The notes: generated from the sequence alone by a model not told the origin. A stretch of 64,000 nt of DNA from Jacaranda mimosifolia (GCA_018894105.1 CM032124.1:1597501-1661500), one strand, 5' to 3'. Shown: positions 1-11,199, counted from the stretch's first letter. Program-made: numbers and translations.

Positions 1-1414
1 TAACAACTTTTGGTACATTTTTAGGTTTGATGGTCATTACATTCATTTTAAAAAGACCATCACACAAATAACCTTTTCCGACATACACACCACTTTTAGT
101 AAGTACAAATTTGTCGGATTCAAAAACTAGCCTAAATTCATTTTTGCTAAGCATAGGACCTGACACTAAATTTCTCCTTATATCTGGCACATGAAGCAAG
201 TTGTTGAGAGTCAGCTCCTTCCCAGAGGTCATTTTGAGGACCACTTTCCCAATTCCATGCACCTTGGAGGTTGAAGAACTGCCCATGAACAAATTTTCAC
301 CTTCAGCATTCTCATATGTTGAAAACAGGCTTTTATCTGAGCACACGTGTCGAGTGGCCCCAGTGTCCACCCACCACTGCTTAGGATTTTCAGTGAGATT
401 TACCTCAGAAACCATGGATGATAAGTTCAAGTCACCAACACCATCTGACAGATTATCCACTTTTGTAATATTGGCATGGGCGGTTTTTCTCTTCTTTGAA
501 GACCCGCCTTTTTTAGGAGTCCTTCCTTGTTGACGGTTTCGGCAGTCTTTGGCCTTATGCCCTGCTTTGCCACAAACATAGCAGTTGCCTTCAAACTTCT
601 TTTTCTTTTTCTCACCTAGTTGGCCGGGTGAGTCTCGTTTTCGCTTGTTTGATGGCCCTTGCTCCACCACATTTGCTTTGCTCTCATAAGCATTGCCACC
701 ACTTCTCTTTTTGGGAAGTCGGTTGTCTTCTTCTATTCTTAGCCTCAAAATCAAGTCCTCAAGGTTCATTTCCTTGCGCTTGTGCTTGAGGTAATTTTTG
801 AAGTGTTTCCACCCCGGGGGCAACTTCTCAATCAAGGATGCTACTTGGAATGCTTCTCCAAGTGCCATTCCTTCGACAGCCAACACATGTAGTATCATTT
901 GATACTCGTTCACCTGTGACATTACAGACTTGGAATCAATCATTAAAAATTCAAGGAATTTACCAACAATGAATTTCTTCATGCCGGCATCTTCCGTCTT
1001 GTACTTTTTCTCTAGTGATTCCCAAAGTTCCTTAGCCGTAGCAATGGGACTATAAACATTGTACAGTGCATTATCTAGCCCATTAAGTACATAGTTTTTG
1101 CATAAAAAATCTCCATGATTCCATGCATCAATAGCCGCTACAGTCTGCATATCCGAATCTTCCCCCAATGCAGGGTGTTCTTCCCGTAAGAACCTCGCAA
1201 GGTTCAAAGTGGTGAGATAGAATAGCATTTTTTGTTGCCATCTCTTGAAATCTTTCCCGTTGAATTTTTCTGGTTTCTCCGCTTGTCCAACTACAACAGG
1301 AATAGGAGCAGCGGCAACTGGAGGTGGCCCAACGAGAGCATTCGGTGTTCCACTACCAGCGCATGTCACGTTGGGCTCATTAGGAACGTTTTGCACGTTA
1401 TTGTTTGAAGCCAT
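1..1414 (-). CDS. Copia gag-pol polyprotein, N-terminal 471 codons (partial)
   Basis: ATG at 1414 (MASNNNVQN...) opens a frame that stays open to base 1. Residues about 45-250 resemble the UBN2/DUF4219 capsid family (for example [12 protein letters not shown] and [20 protein letters not shown]). At 583-542 there is a CCHC zinc knuckle, [14 protein letters not shown] (CX2CX4HX4C), which binds the element's RNA. After a Lys/Arg-rich linker comes the aspartic protease start [15 protein letters not shown], with the catalytic D-T-G-A. The distance from the ATG to the knuckle is a multiple of three, so there is no frameshift between them. Downstream the pre-integrase region begins before the window edge. 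Retroelement polyproteins are processed by their own protease into capsid and enzymes. Stand-alone gag genes derived from such elements exist, but the LTR upstream argues for an ordinary element. Confidence 0.93.
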   Translation of the reverse strand, partial: MASNNNVQNVPNEPNVTCAGSGTPNALVGPPPVAAAPIPVVVGQAEKPEKFNGKDFKRWQQKMLFYLTTLNLARFLREEHPALGEDSDMQTVAAIDAWNHGDFLCKNYVLNGLDNALYNVYSPIATAKELWESLEKKYKTEDAGMKKFIVGKFLEFLMIDSKSVMSQVNEYQMILHVLAVEGMALGEAFQVASLIEKLPPGWKHFKNYLKHKRKEMNLEDLILRLRIEEDNRLPKKRSGGNAYESKANVVEQGPSNKRKRDSPGQLGEKKKKKFEGNCYVCGKAGHKAKDCRNRQQGRTPKKGGSSKKRKTAHANITKVDNLSDGVGDLNLSSMVSEVNLTENPKQWWVDTGATRHVCSDKSLFSTYENAEGENLFMGSSSTSKVHGIGKVVLKMTSGKELTLNNLLHVPDIRRNLVSGPMLSKNEFRLVFESDKFVLTKSGVYVGKGYLCDGLFKMNVMTIKPKNVPKVV

Positions 1415-2438
1415 ACTTAATCTCTACAAAACAATATCAAAGAAAAATTACACTACTAATTTGAATGGGTAAAATGGAACCAAGTTGAAGTTTATCTTCC
1501 ACAATTGATAATCAAGTTCTTAATTATCTCTGTCACACTTTATAGACAAAACAAAATTGATTTTCATGCACACATACACTCTGTTATGAGATAACTCCAG
1601 AATGTAATTTCCATAATTGAACAATGAATCTATCACAAATAATCAAATTGTAATTAAGCCCAACAGAAAACAAACTGTAAATAGGAATTCTCCAAACTGC
1701 AGATTCTTCTCTGACAATGATAGTAAAGCTTTAAATTATAAATATATGTGTCAAAACACTTTAAGCAATATAACCAACAATCAATCGCAACAAGTTGATA
1801 TATAATATATTGTTTTATACGGCTATAGGACTTGGGCGCAATTTTTTTTTTTCGTGGTTAAATTATAATTATGACTTTCTAGTTATTAAGAGACAAACAT
1901 GACAGATTGTGCAATTATGGAAACAAACCTTATTTTTTCTTGACAATAATGAAGAGTGCAGAAGTAATCGTCAATACTTATGCTATTGGAAAGCAAAGTC
2001 AGAATCTATATTTCCGTTTAGTGATAACTTTCACACACACGCATACATATATATATATATATATATAGTTTAAAGCACTTAATTTCAACAATGGTCTCAA
2101 AGATATAAAATTGACACTTTACAAAATATGTACTTATTTAACAAAAACAGACTTCTTATTGAGAGTTTCTAGAGGCATAACAACAGACCATATGTCAAAG
2201 ATACAAAATTTGTATGGAAAGAAAAGATGCTTTTCGGGGCACAATGGTTACTTACATCTAAAAATTGCAACCTTAAAAAAAACGTAATTCCGTCGAGAAT
2301 TAACAATGAGGTAGAGGCATCAAATTAATTTAGAATTTTGCAATTTTTAGAGATTCTAAATAGTGTGGGGATTTTTAAAGCACACACTAATTATGCTACT
2401 TCATTATGTAGATAAATTTAAAGATAAAACCTTAAGAT
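1415..2438 (-). other. Copia leader between 5' LTR and gag start
   Basis: AT-rich, no open frame of note. It holds a (TA)n microsatellite at about 2045-2068. Directly inside the LTR the minus strand reads ATCTTAAGGTTTTATC, which does not match the usual plant Copia primer-binding site complementary to initiator tRNA-Met (TGGTATCAGAGC). The primer tRNA is therefore unassigned. The leader is long for a Copia element. Confidence 0.6.
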
Positions 2439-3273
2439 TGTTGGTATAAATTTTTGTACATAAGAGTTTATTATATAATGCAGTAGCATAAATTTAACAC
2501 TAAACAATTAGCACAAAACTAGTATAGGAGAAATAATTGAAATCTCCAAAAACAAGTAAAGAGTTAGTCAAGAATTCACAAACCGGAAGCAATAAACTGA
2601 GGATTAAATAAATAGCGAGTCGAGGCCTACACGAGCACAGCTTCCTTAAGGTTTTATTCGCCTCCCACCGGTGCCCGAGGACTACAGACGAACAACCTCC
2701 CAAGATACAGCGACTTCAAACAACCAAAGGCGGCACTCCAATTGGTTGAATCTCCAAACCAAACCAACTTGAACCTCTTGTGCTTAATGGAAATGTGTAT
2801 GTATATAAGTGAGAGTGAATGCCTAGAGTGCTAGAATGCTTGTGTATTTTCTTGTGAAATGACACTAGACAACACCTATATTTATAGGACTTAAGTGCCT
2901 ATTCCTATAAGACATGTGTCTATTCTTGTAAGACATGTCCCTAACTTTGTCAGACTAAATAAAGGTTGTGACCTTTATTTTGAATTTCAAAAGACATGGG
3001 TTGCAACTTTCTAAGAAATTAGACATGACTGTTGGATGAATTAATTTTGGTCTCAATATCCGAAATTTAAAATAATCCTAATAATAATTATATAGAATTA
3101 TTATTATTATCATTGGATTATTATTATACTATCCGCCCACTCTCATGTCTTAATATAACTTTAGCTCAGAGCTCACTTCTTTAACTCAATTTGCTCATTC
3201 AATAATTTATTAATTTTTTGCACTAAAATATCTCCTCAACGAGATAAATTATTTGGGTGCTAAAATTCTAACA
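2439..3273 (-). repeat. 5' LTR of the Copia element (835 bp)
   Basis: On the minus strand the segment begins TGTTAGAATTTTAGC and ends AAATTTATACCAACA, so it has the canonical TG...CA ends with short inverted termini (TGTTAG/TGTTGG). A TATA box lies about 390 bp into it. It sits upstream of gag in the right orientation. The second LTR is outside the window, so the boundaries rest on the terminal motifs alone. Confidence 0.75.
2873..2888 (-). promoter_or_regulatory. TATA box in the LTR
   Basis: The minus strand reads CCTATAAATATAGGTG, a strong plant TATA element (TATAAATA), placed where the U3/R boundary of the LTR is expected. Transcription of the element would start roughly 25-35 bases further along the minus strand. 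Confidence 0.6.
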
Positions 3274-3496
3274 AAATTATATATCAATTTTGTTCTTAAT
3301 ATATCATATTAGCTTAGTAACAAATTTAGCAAGATTTTTGGATTAGACACAAAATTAGCCTTCCATTTAATTCTTTTCTTTTTTTCTTTTTTGGCAATTA
3401 CTGAGAAGAATCTGATTGAAAAGGAACTACATCCACCGTTTTCCTTTTCTTTGTTTCATATACTCTGTTGCGGGTAAGTAGTGCACTAGATTAACA

Positions 3497-5108
3497 ATGG
3501 CAGACGAAGCTGTGGAATCTGCTTCTCTAACATTTAGAAGATTGGGAATGGGCTCTTTCGAGTTCGCAATTATGAATTACTCCCGTTACAACGAATTTGA
3601 TGTAAACAAGGAACTCTTGAGTGAAGAGTTTATGGCTGGCGGCTACCGGTGGGCTATTCGCATTTATCCCAGGGGAAAGAAGGGCCCTATATACAAAGAT
3701 GAATATATATCTTTATTAATAGTATTCAAGAGCGAGTTCAAACGTCCAGTGCCATTTTTGTATGAGCTCTACATTCTCGATCAGTCCGGTAGAGGCAATC
3801 ATTGGGGCTGCACTTGCTTCTGCCCTTCGGCATCCGAATTCTTTAATTTCATTAGAAGGCATACTTTGTTTGAAAACATTCCTGTTACCCCTTCCAAGGG
3901 TCCAATGTTTGGATCCTCTAATTTCATTAAAAAGGCATCCCTTGAATCAATGGGCTATCTCAAGGATGATTGTTTGAAAATAAATTGCACTACTGTAGCC
4001 GTGAATTCTCATATCCAAAATTTGCCTCTCATTGAGGTACCCGAGTCCAATATAGGGAGTGACTTTGGCAGGCTCTTGGAAAGCAAGCAAGGGGCTGATG
4101 TGTTTTTTAAAGTAGAGGGTGAAAGCTTTTGTGCCCATAAGAGTATATTGGCAGCCCGTTGCCCAGCATTTTGGTGGCGTTATTTTTTTGCCAACAAGAA
4201 CTGTGAGATTGTTATTCCCAATACACAACCTCAAGTATTCAAGGTATTTTTTGAGAAATTATATTATTTTGACGACAAAGTTCCTGTATCATGACATCTG
4301 TATCATAAGAAAAATACTTTAAAATGTTTGGTTAATGCTATTACGAAAGATGTTTATTTCCATAGTTCCATTTAACTGTCTAATTTGGGATTACTGCTTC
4401 TTGTGATTGAGTTGAAATCTGTTGTTTTGTTACATTTTGTAGGCCATGCTGCACTTTATTTATACAGGAACTTTTCTGGAAGAGAAGCAAAAAGTATTTG
4501 GTGATAAATATTCTTTGGTATTTGATTCATTTTTGGCGAAGATGCTTGCTGCAGCTGATGAATTTGAGTTGGAAACACTTAAAAAGACATGCGAATCTTC
4601 ATATTGGAGAGACTTTCTGGAGAAACAGTAGCATACTTGTTTCACTTAGCACACCTTTATCATGCTAAGGAATTGAAAGCTGCTTGTCTCAGATTTGCGG
4701 CTGAAAATCAAGCTGGTATGCTTGCTATAAATACATGAGATTTAGTTGTTCACTTGTTCAATGTGATCTCTGTGAGAGTTTGTTGTAACATGCCAAGTTT
4801 CTATCATATCATCTTGTTAGGACTTTCCAATTTCTGATGACTTTATCAGTTGGCTTGCGTTCATGCTTTATTTGAAGTTGAGCTTTGTTAATCAATGTTA
4901 TTGTGTGATGAGGTTTTATATGCTTCAGTTGCTTTGTAATTCATATAAAAATAATTTGCCATCAACTGTAACAGCTGTGATAGAATCTGAGGGATCAAAA
5001 TACCTCAAAGAATTTTGCCCATCACTGTTTTTTGATTTGGCCGGTTACAAAGAAAATCCTGAGGTGCACGCACAGCTCTCCCCCAGGGGAAGGAGGGTGA
5101 GGCTTACA
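3497..5108 (+). pseudogene. MATH-BTB (BPM/speckle-type POZ-like) gene with a frameshift in the BTB/BACK region
   Basis: Exon 1 (3497-4243) encodes a MATH domain (residues about 10-150: EEFMAGGYRWAIRIYPRGK, LYELYILDQSGRG) and the start of a BTB domain (residues about 190-249: GADVFFKVEGESFCAHKSIL, PNTQPQVFK). Exon 2 (4443-4715) continues AMLHFIYTGTF and LAAADEFELETLKKTCES. Exon 3 (from 4975) reads AVIESEGSKYLKEFCPSL, joining exon 2 in the correct phase (ENQA-AVIES). Splice sites are CAAG/gtattt, ttgtag/GCC, GCTG/gtatgc and aacag/CTG. Within exon 2, at about 4594-4602, the frame slips by one base: one frame stops at 4631 while the expected continuation (GETVAYLFHLAHLYHAKELK) lies in another. 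In plants this family supplies substrate adaptors for CUL3 ubiquitin ligases. The 3' end is uncertain; the frame after exon 3 stops at 5109 or 5171. It is either a recent pseudogene or a one-base sequencing error. Confidence 0.8.
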
Positions 5109-5751
5109 CTTGATTTTGTATATATACAAAAATTTATACTTGTATATTGGTTCGAGGGGTTCCAGCTCTGATACGCCTGACTCTCAAAGTAATATTGTTG
5201 TACGAATACAATTTGTAGGAACAGAAATTGAGCAAAATCTTATCTACTGTGAAGAAGTCCTTTGTCTGCATGTTTCAGCCTTTGGATACAGTTGATAAGA
5301 AGCAGAAATGAAGGAGATTTAAGGCCTTCAAGGCTAGCTTTTGGAGTTCATATGGTCAAAAATCTGCATGCTTTCTAGTTGGTTTGTGGAACCTCTTTCT
5401 CCTGTGATTTTTCGTATTAATGTGTGGTATATAATCCAAGTTCTTGTGGTCGTCTGGTGGCACAAATGCTCAATGAAGGTGCTGATGATGTCTTCTTTTC
5501 TTCCTTTGCAAATCAGAGAGAATCTTCTAGAAATAATCTTAGAGTGCCAACAATCTTAGATTTATGTTTTATCTCCCCATAAATAATATTATGGCCAACA
5601 AGGTCTTGTCCGAATGAGGAGAGATGATCCAAAACCCTACAAATATGAAGGTTTTTGATTTTATGGATATTTATTTCATTGCACGTTACTATTGTTTATT
5701 AGCCTAATAAGAGGATATTTTTTGATGAATTTATAACAATACAATATTCAA
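5109..5751. other. Region downstream of the MATH-BTB gene
   Basis: Probably the 3' UTR and flank of the MATH-BTB gene. Short open frames here (to 72 codons) have no recognisable domain, and I see no second gene. Confidence 0.4.
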
Positions 5752-5776
5752 TCTATCTATCTATCTATCTATCTAT
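5752..5776. repeat. (CTAT)n microsatellite
   Basis: About six tandem copies of CTAT, immediately left of the foldback element. Confidence 0.9.
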
Positions 5777-5784
5777 ATCTGTTA

Positions 5785-6864
5785 GGGGTGTAAATGAAAT
5801 GAGATGATTTGCAAATGATTCAGGCTTGAACTTAAACGAGCCATGCCGAGCTGAGCCTAGCTCGGCTTGCTTGGGTCCAAGCTCGCTAGTCAAGCTAGCC
5901 AAGCTGATCTCAATAGTTTTTGACTCGATAGGCTTGCGAGCCTAAATGAGTTTTTTATTACATACATATATTCTGCTTGTAATGTTGACATGTGTGTTGT
6001 CTTAATCATGTAATATGAGCTTAATTAAAGGCTGAAAATAATTGCTTTCAGTAATTCTAATTTTTAACTCCTCATCATTAAGTTGGGCATATGTTTCAGA
6101 TGACATAGGAATTAAAGTTCCAAATTTTATGGCTGGATATCCAGTAGAAGAAAGCTTGTTTGAATATCTCCATTTTTTAGTGAACTATTTAATTTATCCA
6201 ACTTTTGAGTGGAAGTGAATTTATTATCCTCTAGCGAGAAATTTGATCTATTTTTTTGATGTTGTTTCTTGGTTTATTTTCATTTTATGTTCATGTTCTA
6301 CCTCTTGTACATAATTGTTGGTTGTTTGGAGAAAAAGAAGTTAATTCTCTTCATTTTCACCTTTGTTGTTATTAGTATTTGCTTTTATGTGCGTGTACTA
6401 CCATTGGTTGTCAATTACTTTGATTTTCTCTTGCTTTAGAGGTTTTTCTTAATTTTTGAGATTGTGTTTTTATGTTGTGATAGGTAAGGGAGATCGAGTG
6501 CGTTGAGTATCTTAGTTGATGAGTTGAGAAGACCTGGAATACCCATTGCTGGCCTCTTTAACAGTTTTTTGATGTCGAATGTAGTATTTTAATTGGAAAA
6601 AGATGTAATTTGAAATTTGATAACTATCAAAGTTGTATTGGTATTGTTGGATTATACTTTTTTATAATGTTACCATAAATTTTGTTTCAAGTCTAAACGA
6701 GCTCAAGCTCATCCAAGCCTATACGAATCAAACATTATTGAGCTTTATCGAGCCGAGCCTAAGCTTGAGCCTATTCCAACGAGCCGAGCTCGAGCTCATG
6801 AATTAGTAAACAAACTAAGCCTAAGCTTGCTAGATTCGGGCTCGGCTCGGCTCATTTACACCCC
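5785..6864. mobile_element. 1080-bp non-autonomous TIR/foldback element (GGGGTGTAAATGA ends)
   Basis: The left end GGGGTGTAAATGA and the right end TCATTTACACCCC are perfect inverted repeats, flanked by TA on both sides (5783-5784 and 6865-6866). Inside both ends lie long, imperfect inverted subterminal stretches rich in GAGCCGAGC/GAGCTCGAGC (about 5840-5960 and 6690-6860), which could fold back on each other. The centre (about 6000-6650) is AT-rich with no open frame. It is a non-autonomous DNA transposon. The TA flanks allow a Tc1/mariner-type origin, but TA could also be the start of the TIR, so the superfamily is open. Confidence 0.75.
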
Positions 6865-7007
6865 TAAATTTTGTATCTATACTACCCATAATAAAGTATG
6901 AATAATTATAGTTGTTTCTTCCTTTTTATGTGACGACAAAAATGTCCATGTCTAATGAAAATATTACATTTAATATATATATATATATATATATATAGAT
7001 TAGTGGT

Positions 7008-7197
7008 AAATTATAATTAAATTATTAAATGAAATTTATGTATATAAACCACATTTATTATGACTTTTGACTTGTCAAATGTATATATATCAAATGTATA
7101 TACATTTTATTTATTACATGCATGCATTACTAACTAATTTTTTTTTTAAATTTTAAATTGAATTAATCTCGTAAAAAATTCACTAAATTAATTCTAT
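7008..7197 (+). repeat. Dispersed direct repeat, copy 1
   Basis: AT-rich segment with the landmarks GAAATTTATGTATATAAACC, ATACATTTTATTTATTACAT and AAAAAATTCACTAAATTAAT, which recur in the same order about 400 bp further on. Copy 1 has an extra internal repeat of the TCAAATGTATATA motif. Confidence 0.75.
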
Positions 7198-7417
7198 AGT
7201 ATTGCATTCAATGTATATGGTTTAGTGTTAAATTATAATTGGCTTATTAAATTAATTTTTTTTTATATAATTTATCAATAAAGCTCTCTTTATTTCATTA
7301 TGTTGTTGATTTGAAATACTTTTTTTGAGACCATTTATTTGTTAACATGTGGCAAATTCCATTTACTTGAAGAATGACAATGGTGTAACTTCTTTGTATC
7401 CTTAAAAAGTTGTATTT

Positions 7418-7586
7418 ATAATTAAATTATTAGATGAAATTTATGTATATAAACCATATTTATTATGTCTTTGGACTTATCAAATGTATATACATTTTAT
7501 TTATTACATGCATGCTTTACTAATTAAATTTATTTTAAATTTTAAATTAAATTAAAGTCATAAAAAATTCACTAAATTAATTCTCT
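7418..7586 (+). repeat. Dispersed direct repeat, copy 2
   Basis: Second copy of the segment at 7008-7197, same orientation, with substitutions and small gaps. Spacing of about 400 bp points to a local duplication or two insertions of one AT-rich element. Confidence 0.75.
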
Positions 7587-7671
7587 CAATTTTTTCATAT
7601 TAACAAATATATATACATTAAATATAAGTATATCACGTTTATAAAAGTATGAATAGATAGTGTGTCAATGA

Positions 7672-7683
7672 TACATTTCACTA
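7672..7683. repeat. Left target-site duplication (12 bp)
   Basis: TACATTTCACTA, identical to 8117-8128 on the other side of the TIR element. Confidence 0.85.
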
Positions 7684-8116
7684 TGCATGGCAATGGGGCG
7701 GGTTTGGCTAGACTCGGGACTCATCCCGTATGGCAATTGCTATAACCAAAACCTGCCCCGCCCCACCTCCCATTTGGCCCCCAACCTGGCGGGTCTAACC
7801 CATTTAACCCGATTTTTTCTTTTTCCATTTGCTTCACTTGTTGCAATAGAAAATCTAACCAAAATTAGTTCATGGGATGCCAAACTTGGATTAAGATTCC
7901 ATGAAAAGAGTCCTAAGTTTTGAAGTTTTAACTAAATTTATATGTATATAGTAATATATTTAATTATTTATTATTAAACGGGGCGGGTTTCTGACAGGTT
8001 TAGTAAAATCCGTAACCCATCCCGGGTCCAGTACCCGCCCCAAAACCCCTTTAATTAGCCCCGAACCCTCCCCATTCAGGACGGGGCCCCAAATTACCCG
8101 GACCCATTGCCATGCC
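7684..8116. mobile_element. 433-bp MITE with GGCATGGCAATGGG termini (Mutator-like by its target duplication)
   Basis: The left end reads TGCATGGCAATGGGGCGGG and the right end, reverse complemented, GGCATGGCAATGGGTCCGG, giving a TIR of about 14 bp with one mismatch. Perfect 12-bp direct repeats flank it. Target duplications of about 8-12 bp are characteristic of Mutator-like elements. The ends are GC-rich (ACCCGCCCC, GGGGCGGG), unlike the AT-rich surroundings, and the middle has no transposase frame. It is non-autonomous. Confidence 0.8.
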
Positions 8117-8128
8117 TACATTTCACTA
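8117..8128. repeat. Right target-site duplication (12 bp)
   Basis: TACATTTCACTA, identical to 7672-7683. Confidence 0.85.
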
Positions 8129-8923
8129 GATAAAATATTTGATAAATCATGTGCCACTATTCATATCCTACAAATATATTCACTAAATATATAGTATCTA
8201 ATCTAATAGTCAAAAGTCTCTACGAATGAACTATATTTTTATTTCAAACAATAAATTGTATTCAATAAATTCACGTATATTCCATAGTAATACGTGACTT
8301 GATTCATGAATTTAGCTTTACGTTTAATTTTCTATAATAATTATGTTAAATTCATTAAGTCAAATTTTCTACTTAGCAATCATGTATTATATGTATTGAA
8401 ATTTATTTTTCTACAAATATATTTACTTAGACTCATAGACAATAACAACTAAATTAAAATTAATTAATTAAAATATATCCCATCTAATGAGAATATAGTT
8501 ATCACATTCGATATATATATATATATATGGTTTAATGATAATTACAATCAAATTAAATTTATTTTAGTTAGACTCATATAAAATAATAACTACATTGAAA
8601 TTAATTAAGAAAAACTAAATTGATGAGGAAAAAATGTATCTTCATAAATATGTCATGTAGATATTCTTTCTGGATTCTCCCTTAAAAGGAGGAAAAGCAT
8701 TTGTTATATCTCAAGAATGTGTATAATTTAATATAATCGTGAATTTAATGTGATAATAAAAAGAAATAGATTAAGTCTTATAGTTACGTGATTTAGAAAA
8801 ATTCAATTAATGAGGAAATAGGATAATATTTTATAAATATGCCCGTACAAAATATGGTTTCTTCTTAAAAATAAAAAGAGAAATATATTTATTATATATT
8901 AAAATAGGTGTCAAACTCAAATG
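8129..8923. other. AT-rich intergenic DNA
   Basis: No gene seen. Contains a (TA)n tract at about 8511-8528. Confidence 0.7.
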
Positions 8924-8926
8924 TAA

Positions 8927-9353
8927 AGGCTTGTTTGCTTCACATGATAAGGCATGATAGATATATTTTTAAGTCTTATCTTTTATTTACTTCACATTTT
9001 TATAGCCCATGCTACCTTTGCTGCTCGATATGGTATCATGGGCCAAGCTGATTTATGGATCTGACCAAGATGGCTTGATCCATTTTTCATCCTTTTAAAT
9101 GTGATATGATAAGGAATAAAAAAGTCATTCTTACCCCTCATACGAAAACCCTAACTATCATTTTAGAAATTACCTTCTTAGAAGTTAGAACATTTTGGAC
9201 ATTACAAGGTGTAATCATATTGAGCAATCTTGCCAACCAAATATTATATAGTGCCAAGTTTGGAATATCACCAATTTCTAAAATCAAAACAAACAACATG
9301 TATCATTAGTATATGAATATTGCCTAATCTTATATTCACAAGCAAACAAGCCC
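8927..9353. mobile_element. 427-bp Tourist-like (PIF/Harbinger) MITE
   Basis: The left end AGGCTTGTTTGCTT and the right end (reverse complement GGGCTTGTTTGCTT) form a TIR. TAA flanks both sides (8924-8926 and 9354-9356), and a TWA three-base duplication together with a GGGC-type end is typical of Tourist-like MITEs. The interior holds no transposase frame; a 67-codon ORF at 9106-9309 shows no domain. Confidence 0.75.
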
Positions 9354-9356
9354 TAA

Positions 9357-10054
9357 TAGTACATATAGTATGATAATGAAAAAGGATAAACTAAATCTTA
9401 TATATATATATTACATATATATAACATATTTTCGTCAATTCTTACATTGAGATGTTCGCGATTATTTTTTTTGGAACTAATAGCAGAAGATGCTTTCATT
9501 GTATGTTACAAATATGAGAAAATTTCATAATCCTACTTATTTAAGTTAAGAGACAAAAGTGGATCAAAAGAAAAACAATATATAGTTGATAACACTATTA
9601 GAAAGCTGCAAGAAAGAGCCAAATAAAAAATCTTTTCACATAAAGTAATGATGTGATATTACTAACTTTCAATGAATAATTTTTAAGAGATAATAAGATA
9701 GAAATATATATAATTTCATAGTTCTCGAATAACCTTGTGCAAGATTAAATTTGTTATTTTGGGTGTGATGGAAGATGGGGAAAATCTTTTCAAGGTCATA
9801 TTTGGCATAACTCAACTAACCGTATGGAAAACATTTTCATAATGTACATTAATCGTATAATAAGTATAACTCACTCATTATATAATTGACTTGAATTTTG
9901 TCGTATTTAATACAAACTTCAAATTTTCCCCAAAAAAAATGTATTGGTGGGTTGATAATTATATCGTTTAAACTATTTAAAATAAGAAAGTGCAAATATA
10001 TATTGGTTTTAGTAACAATATGAATATGACATAGTGAAATACTTTCACCCAAGA
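9357..10054. other. AT-rich intergenic DNA
   Basis: No gene or recognisable element seen. Confidence 0.7.
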
Positions 10055-10222
10055 TATAAGAAGGAACATCAACAAATGCATTTCATTGAACAGAATCTCA
10101 CATTAATCCGTGTTTCACAATCCATACCCTATGAAGTATATAAGATGGAATATCAACAGATACATTTCATTGGACAAAATCTCACATTAATCCAGGTTTC
10201 ACCATCCATAACCTATGAAGTA
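10055..10222 (+). repeat. Tandem duplication, 2 x 84 bp
   Basis: Two adjacent copies (10055-10138 and 10139-10222) share TATAAGAAGGAACATC/TATAAGATGGAATATC, CATTTCATTG and AATCTCACATTAATCC. The period is 84 bp, so a frame passes through both copies (28 codons each, NLTLI.VS.SI.YEVY twice). It looks like a small remnant of a minisatellite; I see no gene. Confidence 0.8.
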
Positions 10223-11190
10223 TATAATGACTAGATACTAAGTATATATCCATTAAATACTTAATATTCAACAATCAATAATTTTTATTTCTTATATTGC
10301 TAAATGTTAAATAATTAATAAGATACAACTATTTCAAACGATGAAGTTACATTTAATATATTTATGTAATATTATTTTAATGGCCAACTTAATTCATAAT
10401 TCCGATCTTGCAAAAATATGAACATCGTATAATCTTTTAACTAAGCATTTTTCACACCTTTTTGACCGATAAAAAATTATAAAACAATTTATTATTCTTA
10501 TTTCACTTGATGATATTTTAAGGTCTAAAACTAATCAAATTTTAAATTCCACTTTTTAGCTTGGCTAAGAAAAGAATAATTTCGTTGAAAAACAAGAATA
10601 GATTCGTTGTAGATAAACTGCACACATGAATTTTTTTCCATTTTGTCTAATTTTAGACTAAAAACAAGTTGTCCATTAAAAATCTAATATTAAGCAAGTA
10701 ATACTAATTTTTTTTCTTTATTGAAATTTTTTTTGGGGGGGGGGGGGTGTAAATAATTTATAAATTGCTCTAAATCATTTTAAAATCATATCTTTAGTTT
10801 TATTTCATAAAATAACAATTTAAATTTTACTTTTTAGCAAAAATCAAACATAATAAGTTAGTTGGCATGCTTAAAAATTTTCAATAAACAAAAAAGAAAA
10901 AATTGATTATCATATGTATCTTTCATGTAGAAAGATGAATAAGTCCATTTATTTAGTTCTACATTTGTTGGACTTATTCTATACAGTATACACTCACTTA
11001 GATATATAGATACTTATATCTCTAATAAGAATTTTTGGATTGAATTAATTAATAATAACTATGAATTCATAATAATTACAATTCTTAATTATAATTAGCA
11101 TAAATTAAAAATAAAATTATGATATTTAAAAAAAATATATATATATATAACTGGTGCAAATGGTAAATCGAAGTAGCAATTTTATTTTTC
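10223..11190. other. AT-rich intergenic DNA with a G13 run
   Basis: No gene seen. A T8G13 homopolymer pair lies at about 10727-10747 and a short (TA)n at about 11136-11150. Confidence 0.7.
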
Positions 11191-11199
11191 CTATATTTT

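Larger units (their letters stand above)
1..3273 (-). mobile_element. Ty1/Copia LTR retrotransposon, 5' part (runs off the left edge)
   Basis: Seen on the minus strand, in order: a probable 5' LTR (3273-2439), a leader of about 1 kb (2438-1415), and a continuous gag-protease reading frame (1414 to beyond 1). The integrase, reverse transcriptase, RNase H and 3' LTR lie outside the window. The gag type (UBN2-like, with one CCHC knuckle) followed directly by the protease matches plant Copia elements. The coding part in view has no stop or frameshift, so the insertion is probably fairly young. LTR-LTR identity and the target duplication cannot be examined because the other end is missing. Confidence 0.9.
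6865..7671. other. AT-rich intergenic DNA with a (TA)n tract
   Basis: No gene. Contains (TA)n at about 6972-6998 and the two copies of the direct repeat described separately. Confidence 0.7.

Noticed and set aside
201..533. 110-codon plus ORF
   Set aside because: Antisense to the Copia protease region, without any domain of its own.
427..615. 62-codon minus ORF over the zinc knuckle
   Set aside because: Out of frame with the gag-pol reading frame that covers the same bases.
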